From Methylobacterium persicinum (GTDB lineage: Bacteria; Pseudomonadota; Alphaproteobacteria; Rhizobiales; Beijerinckiaceae): a stretch of DNA of 64,000 nt. The translations under genes were made by a program, and so were the position numbers. The stretch spans positions 1 through 64,000 of the forward strand of contig NZ_BPQX01000003.1 of NCBI RefSeq assembly GCF_022179525.1, read 5' to 3'. Of the stretch, positions 1-9,098 are shown piece by piece. The notes under the pieces were generated by a model. That model made no database searches. It saw only the letters and a list, made by a program, of their open reading frames with translations, and had not been told where the DNA came from. How positions within the stretch are numbered: the first letter of the stretch is position 1; every line of letters starts with the position of its first letter.

Positions 1-112
1 ACTTATCGCTGAAGGTCACACCGGCGAGCGGCCTGAAACGGCCCCGTCATTGTCGGAAAAACGTGTCGGCTTTTCTATTGCCGGAGAAACGCGCTTTTGG
101 CACTGTCCCGAC

Positions 113-694
113 ATGCTCGTCGGATATGCCCGCGTCTCCACCCAGGATCAGAACCTCGACCTCCAGCGCGACGCGCTGTCGAAGGCCGGTTGCGAGCGCC
201 TGTTCGAGGAGAAGAAATCCGGCAAGGCCGGCACCAAGCGCCCTGCCTTCGAGGCGGCGCTGGCCTTCCTGCGGCCCGAGGACGTACTCGTGGTCTGGAA
301 GCTCGATCGCCTCGGCCGCTCTCTCGTCGAGATGATGCGCACCATCGACGGCCTGCGGGTGAAGGAGGTCCACTTCCGCTCGCTCACCGAGCAGTTCGAC
401 TCCGCCACCGCCCACGGCCGCTTCGCCCTGCAGATGCACGGTGCCATGGCCGAGTACTTCCTCGACCTCAACCGCGAACGCACCATGGAAGGCCTGAAGG
501 CAGCGCTCGCTCGCGGTCGAAAGGGCGGTCGGCCGAAGAAACTCAGCGAGGCCGACCTAGAGGCGGCGCGCGCCATGCTCGCGGCCGGCACGATCAGCGT
601 GGCCGAGATCGCCAAGCGTATGGGCGTCAACCGCGACACCTTCTACAGCTACTTCCCCCGCGCCCGCGCCAATGCGCGCTCGGACGAGGCGTGA
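113..694 (+). CDS. Serine recombinase (resolvase/invertase family)
   Basis: Small serine recombinase of 193 aa that would cut and rejoin DNA through a 5'-phosphoserine. The N-terminus MLVGYARVSTQDQNLDLQ carries the catalytic serine in ARVS. LDRLGR and the E-helix region around residues 90-130 fit the family, and a C-terminal HTH lies near residues 155-185 (ISVAEIAKRMGVNRDTFY). I chose the ATG at 113 because family members start with the YARVST strand; the upstream in-frame extension is not conserved-looking. The 112 bp upstream hold short TGTCGG/CCGACA-type inverted repeats that could be a res site. The next gene starts 4 bp after the stop. It is probably the resolvase of a former Tn3-type element, but no transposase is present. 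Confidence 0.9.
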   Translation: MLVGYARVSTQDQNLDLQRDALSKAGCERLFEEKKSGKAGTKRPAFEAALAFLRPEDVLVVWKLDRLGRSLVEMMRTIDGLRVKEVHFRSLTEQFDSATAHGRFALQMHGAMAEYFLDLNRERTMEGLKAALARGRKGGRPKKLSEADLEAARAMLAAGTISVAEIAKRMGVNRDTFYSYFPRARANARSDEA

Positions 695-698
695 GCCG

Positions 699-1124
699 AT
701 GCCGATCCGGCGCGAGCACCGCTTCTTCTACCCGATCGACTGGCCCCAGCTCTCGGCGCTGATCCGGTTCGGCCGGGCGAAAGGCTGCTGCGAGGGCTGC
801 GGACGGCCGCACGGACGAATAGTCTTTCATCTTGGCGATGGCCGGTGGTGGGATGCTGACGCCGGTCGGTGGCGCGACGGTCGGGGGCGCCGGATCCTGC
901 TCGCGTCAGGAGCCGACATCCTCGGGCACGTCCGCCGCACCCGTATTGTCCTCGCCGCGGCCCACCGGGATCATGACACGGCGAACAACACCAGTACCAA
1001 CCTCGCCGCCTTCTGCCAGCGCTGCCATATGATCCATGATCGGCCCGAGCATCGCAGGCGGCGCTGGCGGACATTGTTCCGACGGAAGGCACTCGGAGAC
1101 CTGTTCGGTGGCCCCTATGCCTGA
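699..1124 (+). CDS. HNH endonuclease, copy 1
   Basis: 141-aa protein with an HNH/zinc-finger layout: CEGCGRPHG near residue 30, an AAAHRDHDTANN block that supplies the metal-binding His/Asp/Asn near residues 95-107, and FCQRCHMIHD for the second Cys/His pair. It probably nicks or cuts DNA. The start at 699 is 4 bp after the recombinase stop; an upstream in-frame ATG at 672 lies inside the recombinase. A close paralogue lies at 34067-34495 on the other strand, and most residues are shared, including both ends. Each copy lies near a relaxase module and a replication-type HTH gene, so it travels with plasmid backbone genes. Its target is unknown. Confidence 0.85.
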   Translation: MPIRREHRFFYPIDWPQLSALIRFGRAKGCCEGCGRPHGRIVFHLGDGRWWDADAGRWRDGRGRRILLASGADILGHVRRTRIVLAAAHRDHDTANNTSTNLAAFCQRCHMIHDRPEHRRRRWRTLFRRKALGDLFGGPYA

Positions 1125-1387
1125 GGGCGTCAGCTACGCTCGCACTGACCCTGCCTTCCGAGTACCGGGACGGTAGCCGTTGCGGAGCTGCAGACTCACG
1201 GCGATCGCCGAACGCCTCTCGGAGTATCCAGGGGCGACCATCGGCTAGTTGCTCGGAATCCGAGCATCTTGGTTCCGAGGTCGACGCTTCCTCGCCACCG
1301 TGCGCGCGGCCTGAAGCCAGTCGAATGGCGTGCCGTAACGCCCGACGTGCCATCCAACTGACGATTTAGCCTCGTCGGGCGAGCGCT

Positions 1388-2794
1388 CTATCGCGTTACC
1401 GGCCTGCCCGACCGGCCGCGTGGACCGCCGAGCACGAGGGCGCCGCTGGCGATCAGGGTGGCGGTGAGCACGGCGAACAGAGCGTGGATCCCGTAGCCGT
1501 CGAGCACCGGCAGCAGGACAATCGGCGTCAGAGCTGCAGAGACCCGCCCACCGGCCCAGGCGCAGGTGAGGGCCGAGGCTCGCGACGCGGTCGACAGGAG
1601 CTCCGTCGCGTAGACTGCGAGGAGGCCGCCGTAGATCGCCGCTGCGGTGTTGAACGCCAAGCCGAACAGAACGAGGGTCGCGAAGGTCTCGCCGACGGCG
1701 AAGGCCGTGCCGAGAACCACCATCGCGGCCGCCATGGCGACCAGGCAGGCGCGCCGCTCCAGATGGTCGATCACCGTAGCGGTGAGCAGGGTCCCGAGCG
1801 GCGGTCCCAGCATCGACAGGCCGGCGAAGACCAGGGACTGATCGACCCGGAAGCCTTTCCCGAGCATCACGACCGCGCTGAGCAGGGGAAAGCCTACTGT
1901 CGCCCACGGACTGAGCGCATAGAGAGTGACGAACAAGGCGGCCCGGCGCCGCTGCTGGGACTCAGCGAGCAGCCCTCGGAAACCCGCATGCATCGGAGGC
2001 TGGGGATGCCTGGTCGCCTCAGCGGGCGTTTCAAGTGGGACGATGCCGCCCGCCGCCTCGAAGCGCCTGCAAGCGCGTTCGGCCTCAACAGCGCGCCCGA
2101 CTGCAGCGAGCCAGCGCGGCGAGTCCGGCAGAACGCCGAACAGGGCCGCCCCCAGAACCGCCAAGACCGCACCGAGCACCAGTGCCCAGCGCCAGGCCGC
2201 GATCCCGAGCGGCGGCGCCGGCGCCAGGGCCTGGACCAAGAGGATCACCCCGGTCCCGCCCAGAAAGCCGATCCCGGTGCAGACCATCAGCATCGCGCCG
2301 CGCCGCCGGGGCGGCATCACGTCGGCGAGGTAGGTCGCCGTCAGAGGCGGGAAGCCGCCGATCGCGAAGCCCGACACCGCCCGGGCGACGGTGAGCTCGG
2401 TGAGGCCCGAACTCATGGCGGCGGCCGCCGATCCAACTGCCATCAGCACCAGGGTGGCTTGGAGCGCCGGCCGCCTTCCGAAGCGGTCGCCGATCAAGCC
2501 GAAGACCGGCGCACCCACCGCGCCCCCGGCGAAGACAGAGGCCAGCAGTAGAGACAAGCTACCCCGCGGCATGCTGTGGGGCGGCGCCAGGAAGATCGCC
2601 GCTAGGGCATTGCTCAGGGCGACCTCGGCCACGTCGGTGAACAAGCCGAGGGTGCAGACCGCTAGGATCGTCAGGTGCAGCGGTGTGATCGGCAGACGGT
2701 CGAGCCGCGAGGCGATCGTATGCGGCGCTCCCCCCGGTCCTCCTGCGCGAGAGCACCGGGGGCGACAGGTCGTCGGGACGTCTCGATCACGCAA
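1388..2794 (-). CDS. Major facilitator superfamily transporter
   Basis: 468-aa inner-membrane secondary transporter with about 12 hydrophobic segments. The loop 2-3 signature GLIGDRFGRRPAL (around residue 100) and the PDSPRWL motif after TM6 place it with the sugar/metabolite:proton symporter branch. A cytoplasmic loop of roughly residues 225-270 splits the two halves. The substrate cannot be read from sequence. The first 30-40 residues are Arg/Pro-rich and poorly membrane-like, so a later start is possible. It stands alone between the HNH gene and a 181-bp MITE, with no obvious partner. Alternative: an aromatic-acid or niacin-type transporter of the same branch. Confidence 0.8.
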   Translation of the reverse strand: MRDRDVPTTCRPRCSRAGGPGGAPHTIASRLDRLPITPLHLTILAVCTLGLFTDVAEVALSNALAAIFLAPPHSMPRGSLSLLLASVFAGGAVGAPVFGLIGDRFGRRPALQATLVLMAVGSAAAAMSSGLTELTVARAVSGFAIGGFPPLTATYLADVMPPRRRGAMLMVCTGIGFLGGTGVILLVQALAPAPPLGIAAWRWALVLGAVLAVLGAALFGVLPDSPRWLAAVGRAVEAERACRRFEAAGGIVPLETPAEATRHPQPPMHAGFRGLLAESQQRRRAALFVTLYALSPWATVGFPLLSAVVMLGKGFRVDQSLVFAGLSMLGPPLGTLLTATVIDHLERRACLVAMAAAMVVLGTAFAVGETFATLVLFGLAFNTAAAIYGGLLAVYATELLSTASRASALTCAWAGGRVSAALTPIVLLPVLDGYGIHALFAVLTATLIASGALVLGGPRGRSGRPVTR

Positions 2795-3000
2795 GCGGTT
2801 CCGTTCCGGACCGGCGGTCGATCACGGCCGGTGATAGGGCCTGATAGCCGCGAGTTGCGCGCTCCGGGAACAAAATCCACCTCCTCCACCCAAAGCAGCC
2901 GCTCCAGGTAGTTCGTTTCAGGTATGTGATCGAGAACCGGCGCCGTCAGTTCGCTATGGGTGCGCCTTTCTCAGACTGGCACTCGCGGCTGCTTGCGACC

Positions 3001-3181
3001 GAGGCTGTGTCAAAACTCAAACGTCATCGGCAACTGTAGAATGATTTTCTCTTGAAGGCGCGCGACATTGTCCTGAGAAGCCTCGTGTCGCCCCAGACAG
3101 CCGTTCTGGACAGCTTTAACGGATAAGGCGGAGACGTTTGTTCTACGACTTGGCAACGCGTCCGCGTTTTGACACAGCCTC
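3001..3181. mobile_element. MITE related to the IS1182-like elements
   Basis: A 181-bp non-coding element with perfect 16-bp terminal inverted repeats, GAGGCTGTGTCAAAAC at 3001-3016 and its complement at 3166-3181. GACC lies directly on both sides (2997-3000 and 3182-3185) and looks like a 4-bp target duplication. The same terminal sequence borders the IS1182-like element at 39518-42462, also between GACC copies. The MITE has no coding capacity and was probably moved by that transposase. Confidence 0.8.
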
Positions 3182-3186
3182 GACCC

Positions 3187-3504
3187 CTACCCGTCATCCA
3201 GATCGTCGTCGACGCTTCTCCAAAGCGGCCGTCCGTTGGCCGCCCAGCAACTTCGGTTCGGGGTGGTTTGCAGACGTTCAGCACGCTGCCACAACCGGCC
3301 TTCGCGCACATAGCGGCGTAGCACGGCGAGCGAGGCGTGGCGGGTCTGTGCGACGATCCTGATCTCCCCGATCCCGGCTTGAGCGGCGGAGGTGGCGAAG
3401 CCCGCGCGCAGGGAGTGGCGTGCGTAGGCTGCCCCATCGAGCCCGGCGACCTCGGCCCGGCGCTGGACGATCCCGGCGACGGCGTTGCCGGAGAGGGCTG
3501 TCAC
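3187..3504 (-). pseudogene. Tyrosine recombinase/integrase, C-terminal remnant
   Basis: About 105 aa matching only the C-terminal catalytic end of a phage-type integrase. HSLRAGFATSAAQAG supplies the H-x2-R box, TRHASLAVLRRYVREG supplies the final His/Arg and catalytic Tyr region. The frame continues upstream for about 16 more codons (to about 3550) before a stop, so the core-binding domain and first catalytic Arg are missing. It abuts the MITE. It is read as a dead relic of an integration event. Confidence 0.75.
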
Positions 3505-3543
3505 GATCGGCTCGCGAGTGGCTGGGCTTCGATGGCAAAGGGC

Positions 3544-3756
3544 TCATCGCCGCATCGCTTCCAGGGTCCGAAAACTCATCCACATCAAGAGGGCGACGAG
3601 GCCGCTTCGGATGATCAAGCCCGGAACGTAGCTCGTCTCGGAAATCAGGCCGAACCGATCGACGGCGAAATTGACAATTAGGGTGCTGACGGCTGCGATG
3701 ATCGCCGCTGTTACCGGGCTTCGGCGGCGCCTCTTAGGGTCTGGCCCTTCGCGCAT
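3544..3756 (-). CDS. Small two-helix membrane protein
   Basis: 70 aa with a basic N-terminus (PKRRRRSP), a hydrophobic stretch around residues 14-32 and a second around residues 43-60 ending in RTLEAMRR. It is predicted to sit in the inner membrane as a hairpin. I do not recognise the family. It overlaps the upstream edge of the integrase remnant and faces a structured non-coding stretch. It could be a chance frame in GC-rich DNA, but the hydrophobic/basic pattern argues for a real gene. Confidence 0.45.
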   Translation of the reverse strand: MREGPDPKRRRRSPVTAAIIAAVSTLIVNFAVDRFGLISETSYVPGLIIRSGLVALLMWMSFRTLEAMRR

Positions 3757-4138
3757 CTACAACCTCCTGGCCTCCGATAGGCGTCATTATCACAGCCCAG
3801 AAGACGCCACCCCGCGGCTGCCCACACCCTAGGCACCCCTCTCACGAAACTGTGAATTGCCGCCAATTCGGGCTTTGGCGAGACGCCAAATTCCATTAGG
3901 CTACTTTTAAGAATGTATTCACATGTGGCCAGTGAAGTCCATCGACTTCACTGGGGTGGCGAATGCCCCTCCACATGTGACGGGTCTCTCCCGTCTTTAT
4001 GATGTTGTTCTTGATCCTTGTAGCAGTATTTCTCATCTTTTTCAAGATACTGTCTGCCAGTCCGGCCCACTTATCCAATGGTCTCCGCTCTGTACTTTCG
4101 GCAAAGAGCGATATTCATAGACGTCCTCGCAACTGGAA
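3757..4138. other. Non-coding stretch with nested inverted repeats
   Basis: No convincing gene. At 3929-3954 there is a perfect 11-bp hairpin (CCAGTGAAGTC, loop CATC, GACTTCACTGG). It is nested inside a second inverted repeat, TCACATGTGG at 3919-3928 and CCACATGTGA at 3971-3980. The stretch is less GC-rich than its neighbours. It could be a regulatory RNA, an operator, or an attachment site near the integrase remnant. Confidence 0.5.
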
Positions 4139-4153
4139 ATGCCGAGGCCTCAC

Positions 4154-4768
4154 ATGTCCAACTCCAATCAGAACGAAGACCGCGATGATCAGAACCCCCT
4201 GATCGGGGCAGACGCTGAGAAGCTCTTGAGCCCTCAAGGCCGCGAATATCTCCAAAAGGACCGGAGAGATCGGGCCAACGCGCCTTGTCCAAGAAAGGTC
4301 TTGAAGGAAAACGCGCTTCTACGATGTGCGGCAGCCTACAGGGCTGGAGTTTCTATCCCGCAATCCGTACGGATCGAATTGTGGGAATGCAGCCTCGATG
4401 ACCAGGATATCGACAACTGGGACCGCTTGCGTTTGCTCAAGCGCAGGGGGGTGGCATTCACGCCCGAGCAAAAGCAGGATTACGAACGGATCCTCCGTCT
4501 CGTCGAGCGATGCTTAAGCGGTGGCTGCGATGGTGGGGAACCACCGGGCAACGAGGATGGTCCCGACGACAGCGGCCCCAGCATCACCGACGCGCTCGGC
4601 GTGCAGCCCGTCGAGGACGACGCCGACGAAGCCAGACCCACCCCCTCCCTTTCCGTGCAGAAGCCTGTTCCGGTGCAGGCCCTCCCGGCACTGAAGCCCG
4701 AGGATAAGAAGAAGACCAAGCCTCGCACCCGGGTCCCCGGGAAGAGAAGTGGTGTCGATTTCCCCTGA
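4154..4768 (+). CDS. Hypothetical acidic/Pro-rich protein
   Basis: 204 aa from the ATG at 4154; an in-frame ATG at 4139 would add five residues. The N-terminal half (about residues 15-125) looks folded and helical, with RVAFTPEQKQDYERILRLVERCL-type charged helices. The C-terminal half is a low-complexity tail rich in Pro, Asp and Glu, ending in a very basic segment (PEDKKKTKPRTRVPGKRSG). No domain is recognised. It points toward the 3' end of relaxase A and ends 137 bp before it. The basic tail may bind nucleic acid; this is inference only. Confidence 0.6.
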   Translation: MSNSNQNEDRDDQNPLIGADAEKLLSPQGREYLQKDRRDRANAPCPRKVLKENALLRCAAAYRAGVSIPQSVRIELWECSLDDQDIDNWDRLRLLKRRGVAFTPEQKQDYERILRLVERCLSGGCDGGEPPGNEDGPDDSGPSITDALGVQPVEDDADEARPTPSLSVQKPVPVQALPALKPEDKKKTKPRTRVPGKRSGVDFP

Positions 4769-4905
4769 GACCTGCTCGGAAGGGATCGGCCGCCGGGCAC
4801 CTGCTCAGCGGCCGATCGCCTGCCCAATATCCCGCCGCATTATGATCCAGCTACAGAAGGATTCTTCTCTCCAATCCTTCTGTAAATGTCGAGGGAGCGG
4901 TCGAT

Positions 4906-7900
4906 CTATCGCCCGCGAGATCCACGTTCGAATGAACGCGCCGGAGAGATCTGTCTCTCGACCTTATGATCGAACTCCAGATGCTCTTCACGTCGCCTCT
5001 TACGACCGGCCTGATCCAGGAATGGTTCGTCCGATGCGGCAGGGCGTCCGCTCGATGATGGCTCTAGGGGCACGGAACGGCGCAGCGTCACGCGAGCCTC
5101 AGGCGCCCGCATGTCGCTCAAGGCAGCAAGGATACGCGCCTCGAAAGCCTGGGCTGCTCTTTCGTCCTGCCGTTCATCGATCGCGAGATGCACCGCTGCA
5201 GTCGGATGGCGGGCGACGATACGGGTGAGGGCGATATTGCTCTTCGGGCCATCGTCTCCCAGGATACAGAGCAAGGTACGGTCTGGCAGCTCGTCCTGCT
5301 GGTAGAGGCCGAGAGCTTCTCTTTCCGTTCGTCCGACGTAGATCCGCTCCGGTGTATGGCGGTCTCCCAGCTGGATCAGACTTGTCGGGGCTGATGGCGC
5401 GGAAACTGCCATTCCGGCTCGATCCTCACTCCCGCGCTCGATCCCGACGATGCGGCCGAGCGGATCCCGACGCGCCAACACCAGCCGACCGTCCGGGTCG
5501 AGCAGAATGTCGGTGGAGAGCCGCTCCATCAACCTCGGGAATGCGCCATGTACGGCGCCTACAGTGATCCGGGCGTGGCGCTTCAGTCCCTGCCACAGGA
5601 TCGCGGCGAACCGAGCGATCCGGTCCCGCTGCCTTCGGTCGTCGGGCGCGAGCGGAATCAACCGGTCCGTATGTCCAGTGCCTGGCACCGGGACCGGGTA
5701 GGCCGCAGGTGCGTGCAGGCGCTCGTCCATACGCTGCCTCAGCGTCTGAGCAGCCGGCGATGGCTCGCGTTCGGGGACCCGAGCGATCCCGGCGAGGGCC
5801 TCCCTCCAAGGTCCCTCGCGTTCCAGCCCCATCCTGCCGCCGGGCAGCACGAGGACGTCGCGCGACCGGACCGGTGCCGCACACCAGCCGTGAAGATCGG
5901 CTCCGGCATAGTCGGCGATGTTGGTCTTGCCGCCGCCGGTCGCACAATCCGCTAGAAAAGCCTGTCGGATCTCGGCGTGCTCGACCAGGGCGAGCTCCGG
6001 ATGCGCAGCACCTCGGGCGGCCACCAGGCCACGCTCCTCCGGGCGGATGCCGGAACGCTTGGCCTCCAGTCGCTCCCGGATCCGGTCCGTGTCGACGTAG
6101 AGCCGCGCCGTGTGCCGATGCCGGGTCATCGCCACGTACGTCGCCTCCGCCCCCGTGCCGCGCAGGTCGGCGACATACGCCTCGTCCACCGTCACACCCT
6201 GCGCCGCGTGCACGGTCATGGCGTAGCTGTGCTGCAGGCGTGGCACCCGCGCCTCGCCCCGCTCCCGGAACCCGACCAGCGCGCCGACCTTCGCGCTCAG
6301 CCGCGTCCCGTCCTTGGCCAGGCGCAACGTCAGCACCGGATCGCCCGGGTCGCCCGCGAGCGCCTCGACCCGGGCGAGGTCGGCGTTGCGGATCACGCGG
6401 CCACCGACCTCGACGCTCTCGCCGAAGATGACGTCGTCGCCCGCCACCAGCGCCAGCGGCTCGGCCCGGCTGCCGCCGCGCGGGATCGCGGCGATCTCGA
6501 CGTCGTCCCCGTCCGGCAGCAGCCCATCCCGCTTGAGCCGGTCGCGGATGCGCCCGTTGAGTTCGCGCACGTCCCGGTTCCACCCGGTGAGCACAGCCCG
6601 CGTCCGCGCCGCCCCCTCCGGATCGAGCCGGCTCGCGGCGTAGGCGTCGACCAGCGCCGCAACCGTGGCCTCGCGGTCCGCCCCCCAGGTGATCGCCCCG
6701 CCGCGGTCGTACGCCTCCAGCGCGCGCGCGGTCCGGCCGGCGGCGAAGTCGACGCTCGCCGCGCGCATCCACGCCCCCTCCGCCTCGGTGCGCCCGCGCT
6801 GGCGCTGGATCTGGTCCATCCGGGCGGCCCCCAGCGCCCGGACCAGCAGCCGCATCGGCGCGCCCGCCGCCACCGGCGCCAGCTGGCGCGTGTCCCCGCT
6901 CAACACCAGCTTGGCCCCGGCCGCCGCCGTCACCTCGACCAGCCCGGCGAGGTCGCGCGTGCCGATCATCCCGGCCTCGTCGGCGATCAGCGTCGCCGTC
7001 GGGCCCAGGACGATCTCGCCGTCGCGGACCCGATTGAGGAACCCGGTCACCGCCCGCGCCATCGCCTCGGCGGTAGCCGTGTCGGTCCGGATCACGTCGA
7101 CCGCCTTCCAGCTCGGCGCGATTACCCAGACCTCGCCGCCACCAGCGCGCACCGCCTCGGCGACGCTGGCCATCGCGTACGACTTGCCCGAGCCGGCGCT
7201 GCCCTCGACCACGCTGACCCCGTCGCGATTGAGCGCGTGCCGCACCGCCGCCGCCTGCTCCGGGCGCAGGCTCGGCCGCTCCGCCAACACCCGCGCCAGC
7301 ACCGCCTCCGGGACGAACGCGCGCTCGTCCCGCCGGGCATAGGCCCAGCGCAGCATGCCGCGCTCGGCCTCGATCATCTCCGGCGTCGCGTACACCGGCT
7401 CGCCCGCGGCCGAGCGCCCGACCTCGACCACCGCGCCGTCCCGGCGCAGCCGCTCGACCTGCTCCAGGACCGCGTCGGCGTCGGCCTCGCACTGGGCGGC
7501 CTCGGCGATGCGCCGGACGAGCTCACGGTGCTCGACCACCGCCTGCATCGCCAGCGCCTCGGTCAGGCCGGCCTCGGCCAAGCGCTCGACCCGCTCGGCC
7601 GCCGAGCCCGTCCGCGCCGCCCGGATCCCGTCCGCGGCGACCCGCACGCCCTCGAACACCGCCTCTCGCCCCCAGCCGGCCTGGTCGAGCTGGCGCTGCC
7701 AATCCGCCTCCAGGGCGGCGAGCGGCGTCTCCCGATCCTTGCGCGCCCGGGTGCCGTGGGCGGCGGCCTGGGCCGCGATCCGGTCGTCGGCGGTGTCGAA
7801 CCCGCGCTCCCGCGCCGCCCGCTCGATCGCCGCGCGTCGCTTCGAGAACAGCGCCAGCACCGGCTCGGCCACCCCGGCAATCTCGAAGTTGCGCCCGCTC

Positions 7901-8778
7901 CGGACCGCCTCGTAGCCGAGCTCCGCGCGCAGGCCGCTGGCGAGCTCGCTCCGGTACAGCGCCGCGATCCCGCCGGCGTTGCGCAGGATCGCGCGGTTGT
8001 CGAGGCCCCCGGTGGAGCCGTCGGCGCGGACGCACAGGTTCAGAAGCACCGCGTGAGAGTGCAACTGCGGATCCTGCGCCCGCGAGGTGAAGTGCCGGTA
8101 CACCGCCGCGCTCACCCCCGCGGCCGGCGCCCGCCCCCGGCCCTGCGCCCCGGTCCGGGTCACGATCAACCCGGCCACGTGCGCGTAGTCCAGCGCCCGG
8201 CGCACCGCCCGGTCGTGCGCCGCCAGGATCCGCGCGCGCTGCTCCGGCCCGGCGAAGGCGGCGAGCACGCTCACGCTCTTCGGCGCGGCGAACTGCAGGT
8301 CGTAGCCGACGCTGCGCCGGCCGTTGCCTGAGGCCCGCACCAGCGGCTCCAGGCTCCCGGGATCGCGCCCGGCCGCGAGGTCGCGCAGCACCCGCCCGTC
8401 GACCTCGGCCCCGTCCGGGCACGCCCGGAACGGGTCGATGCGCCCGTCCGGACCCGAATCGGCTCCGGCTCCGGCGCCGCGCGTCCACCACACCCCGGCG
8501 GCCTCGCCCGCGCCGTTGTCGGTGTAGTACGCGACCTCGTCCCGGCCCTCGGTGTGCCCCCGGCGCAGGGTCGCCAGCGCCCGGTCGAACGCTTCCGCGT
8601 ACGCCGCCTCGAACGCGGCGCTGCCCTCCGCGGCGACCCCGGCCGCGACCTTGCGCGCGTACGCCGCCGCCGTGTCGTCGAGCGGGGTGTCGGGCGTGCT
8701 CAGCCCGGCCTCGCGCCGGATCTGGCGCGCCATCGACTCGTAGTACTCGACGCTGGTGATCCGCGTGCAGGTCATCAT
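4906..8778 (-). CDS. traA: MobF-family relaxase/helicase (TraA/TrwC type), module A
   Basis: 1290-aa relaxase that would nick oriT, stay bound to the 5' end and unwind the strand for transfer. Two tyrosine pairs are visible, Y12-Y13 (SVEYYES) and Y84-Y85 (AYYTDNG). The metal-binding His triad is H229, H240 and H242 (HFTSRAQDPQLHSHAVLLN). A RecD-like helicase follows, with Walker A EGSAGSGKSYAM near residue 528 and Walker B IADEAGM about 85 residues later. The last 200 residues contain a Toprim-like stretch (LLCILGDDGPKSNIALTRIV). About 70 residues separate the tyrosine pairs; in TrwC the gap is only a few, so an Ala-rich helical insertion is present. It lies 20 bp downstream of a small ribbon-helix-helix gene on the same strand. 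The family call is firm; the insertion is odd. Confidence 0.92.
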   Translation of the reverse strand: MMTCTRITSVEYYESMARQIRREAGLSTPDTPLDDTAAAYARKVAAGVAAEGSAAFEAAYAEAFDRALATLRRGHTEGRDEVAYYTDNGAGEAAGVWWTRGAGAGADSGPDGRIDPFRACPDGAEVDGRVLRDLAAGRDPGSLEPLVRASGNGRRSVGYDLQFAAPKSVSVLAAFAGPEQRARILAAHDRAVRRALDYAHVAGLIVTRTGAQGRGRAPAAGVSAAVYRHFTSRAQDPQLHSHAVLLNLCVRADGSTGGLDNRAILRNAGGIAALYRSELASGLRAELGYEAVRSGRNFEIAGVAEPVLALFSKRRAAIERAARERGFDTADDRIAAQAAAHGTRARKDRETPLAALEADWQRQLDQAGWGREAVFEGVRVAADGIRAARTGSAAERVERLAEAGLTEALAMQAVVEHRELVRRIAEAAQCEADADAVLEQVERLRRDGAVVEVGRSAAGEPVYATPEMIEAERGMLRWAYARRDERAFVPEAVLARVLAERPSLRPEQAAAVRHALNRDGVSVVEGSAGSGKSYAMASVAEAVRAGGGEVWVIAPSWKAVDVIRTDTATAEAMARAVTGFLNRVRDGEIVLGPTATLIADEAGMIGTRDLAGLVEVTAAAGAKLVLSGDTRQLAPVAAGAPMRLLVRALGAARMDQIQRQRGRTEAEGAWMRAASVDFAAGRTARALEAYDRGGAITWGADREATVAALVDAYAASRLDPEGAARTRAVLTGWNRDVRELNGRIRDRLKRDGLLPDGDDVEIAAIPRGGSRAEPLALVAGDDVIFGESVEVGGRVIRNADLARVEALAGDPGDPVLTLRLAKDGTRLSAKVGALVGFRERGEARVPRLQHSYAMTVHAAQGVTVDEAYVADLRGTGAEATYVAMTRHRHTARLYVDTDRIRERLEAKRSGIRPEERGLVAARGAAHPELALVEHAEIRQAFLADCATGGGKTNIADYAGADLHGWCAAPVRSRDVLVLPGGRMGLEREGPWREALAGIARVPEREPSPAAQTLRQRMDERLHAPAAYPVPVPGTGHTDRLIPLAPDDRRQRDRIARFAAILWQGLKRHARITVGAVHGAFPRLMERLSTDILLDPDGRLVLARRDPLGRIVGIERGSEDRAGMAVSAPSAPTSLIQLGDRHTPERIYVGRTEREALGLYQQDELPDRTLLCILGDDGPKSNIALTRIVARHPTAAVHLAIDERQDERAAQAFEARILAALSDMRAPEARVTLRRSVPLEPSSSGRPAASDEPFLDQAGRKRRREEHLEFDHKVERQISPARSFERGSRGR

Positions 8779-8798
8779 CGCTCAGCCCTCGCCGTAGA

Positions 8799-9098
8799 CT
8801 AGCCCGGACCTGCGGCATCGCTCGCCCGGGCCTCCGCCCGGTACAGGTCGACGATGAAGTCCGAGATCACTCGGATCTGGTCTTCCATCGCCGCCGCGCT
8901 CGCCCTCGCCTCGCGGGCGCTGGCGGTAGCCGCCTCGGCGAGCTCGGCCAGGCGCGCCACGGTCTCGGATGGCCCGAGCGCGGCGGTGAGCGCCTCCTCG
9001 ACGAACGCGTGCGGCGCGATCCTGCGCGCCCGGGCCGCCGCCTCCACCGCCGCCCACACGGCCTCGTCCAGGGCGATGCGGACGGGACGGCGGGTCAT
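8799..9098 (-). CDS. Small relaxosome-accessory ribbon-helix-helix protein, module A
   Basis: 99 aa beginning with a beta strand and two helices typical of ribbon-helix-helix DNA binders (RRPVRIALDEAVWAAVEAAARARR), followed by a helical tail of about 50 residues. It is 20 bp upstream of relaxase A on the same strand. By analogy with TrwA/MobC-type proteins it probably binds oriT and represses its own promoter in the 279-bp divergent region. A protein of the same size and position precedes relaxase B at 30789-31085, with limited sequence similarity. The function is inferred from position and fold pattern. Confidence 0.65.
   Translation of the reverse strand: MTRRPVRIALDEAVWAAVEAAARARRIAPHAFVEEALTAALGPSETVARLAELAEAATASAREARASAAAMEDQIRVISDFIVDLYRAEARASDAAGPG

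Noticed and set aside
1484-2551. Plus-strand frame across the MFS gene
   Set aside because: Arg/Gln/Gly-rich shadow; the minus strand has transporter motifs and helices.
5426-8331. Very long open frames on both strands opposite or out of frame with relaxase A
   Set aside because: They are Arg/Gly/Ala-rich, lack motifs and overlap a relaxase with clear catalytic residues; GC-rich codon bias keeps other frames open.
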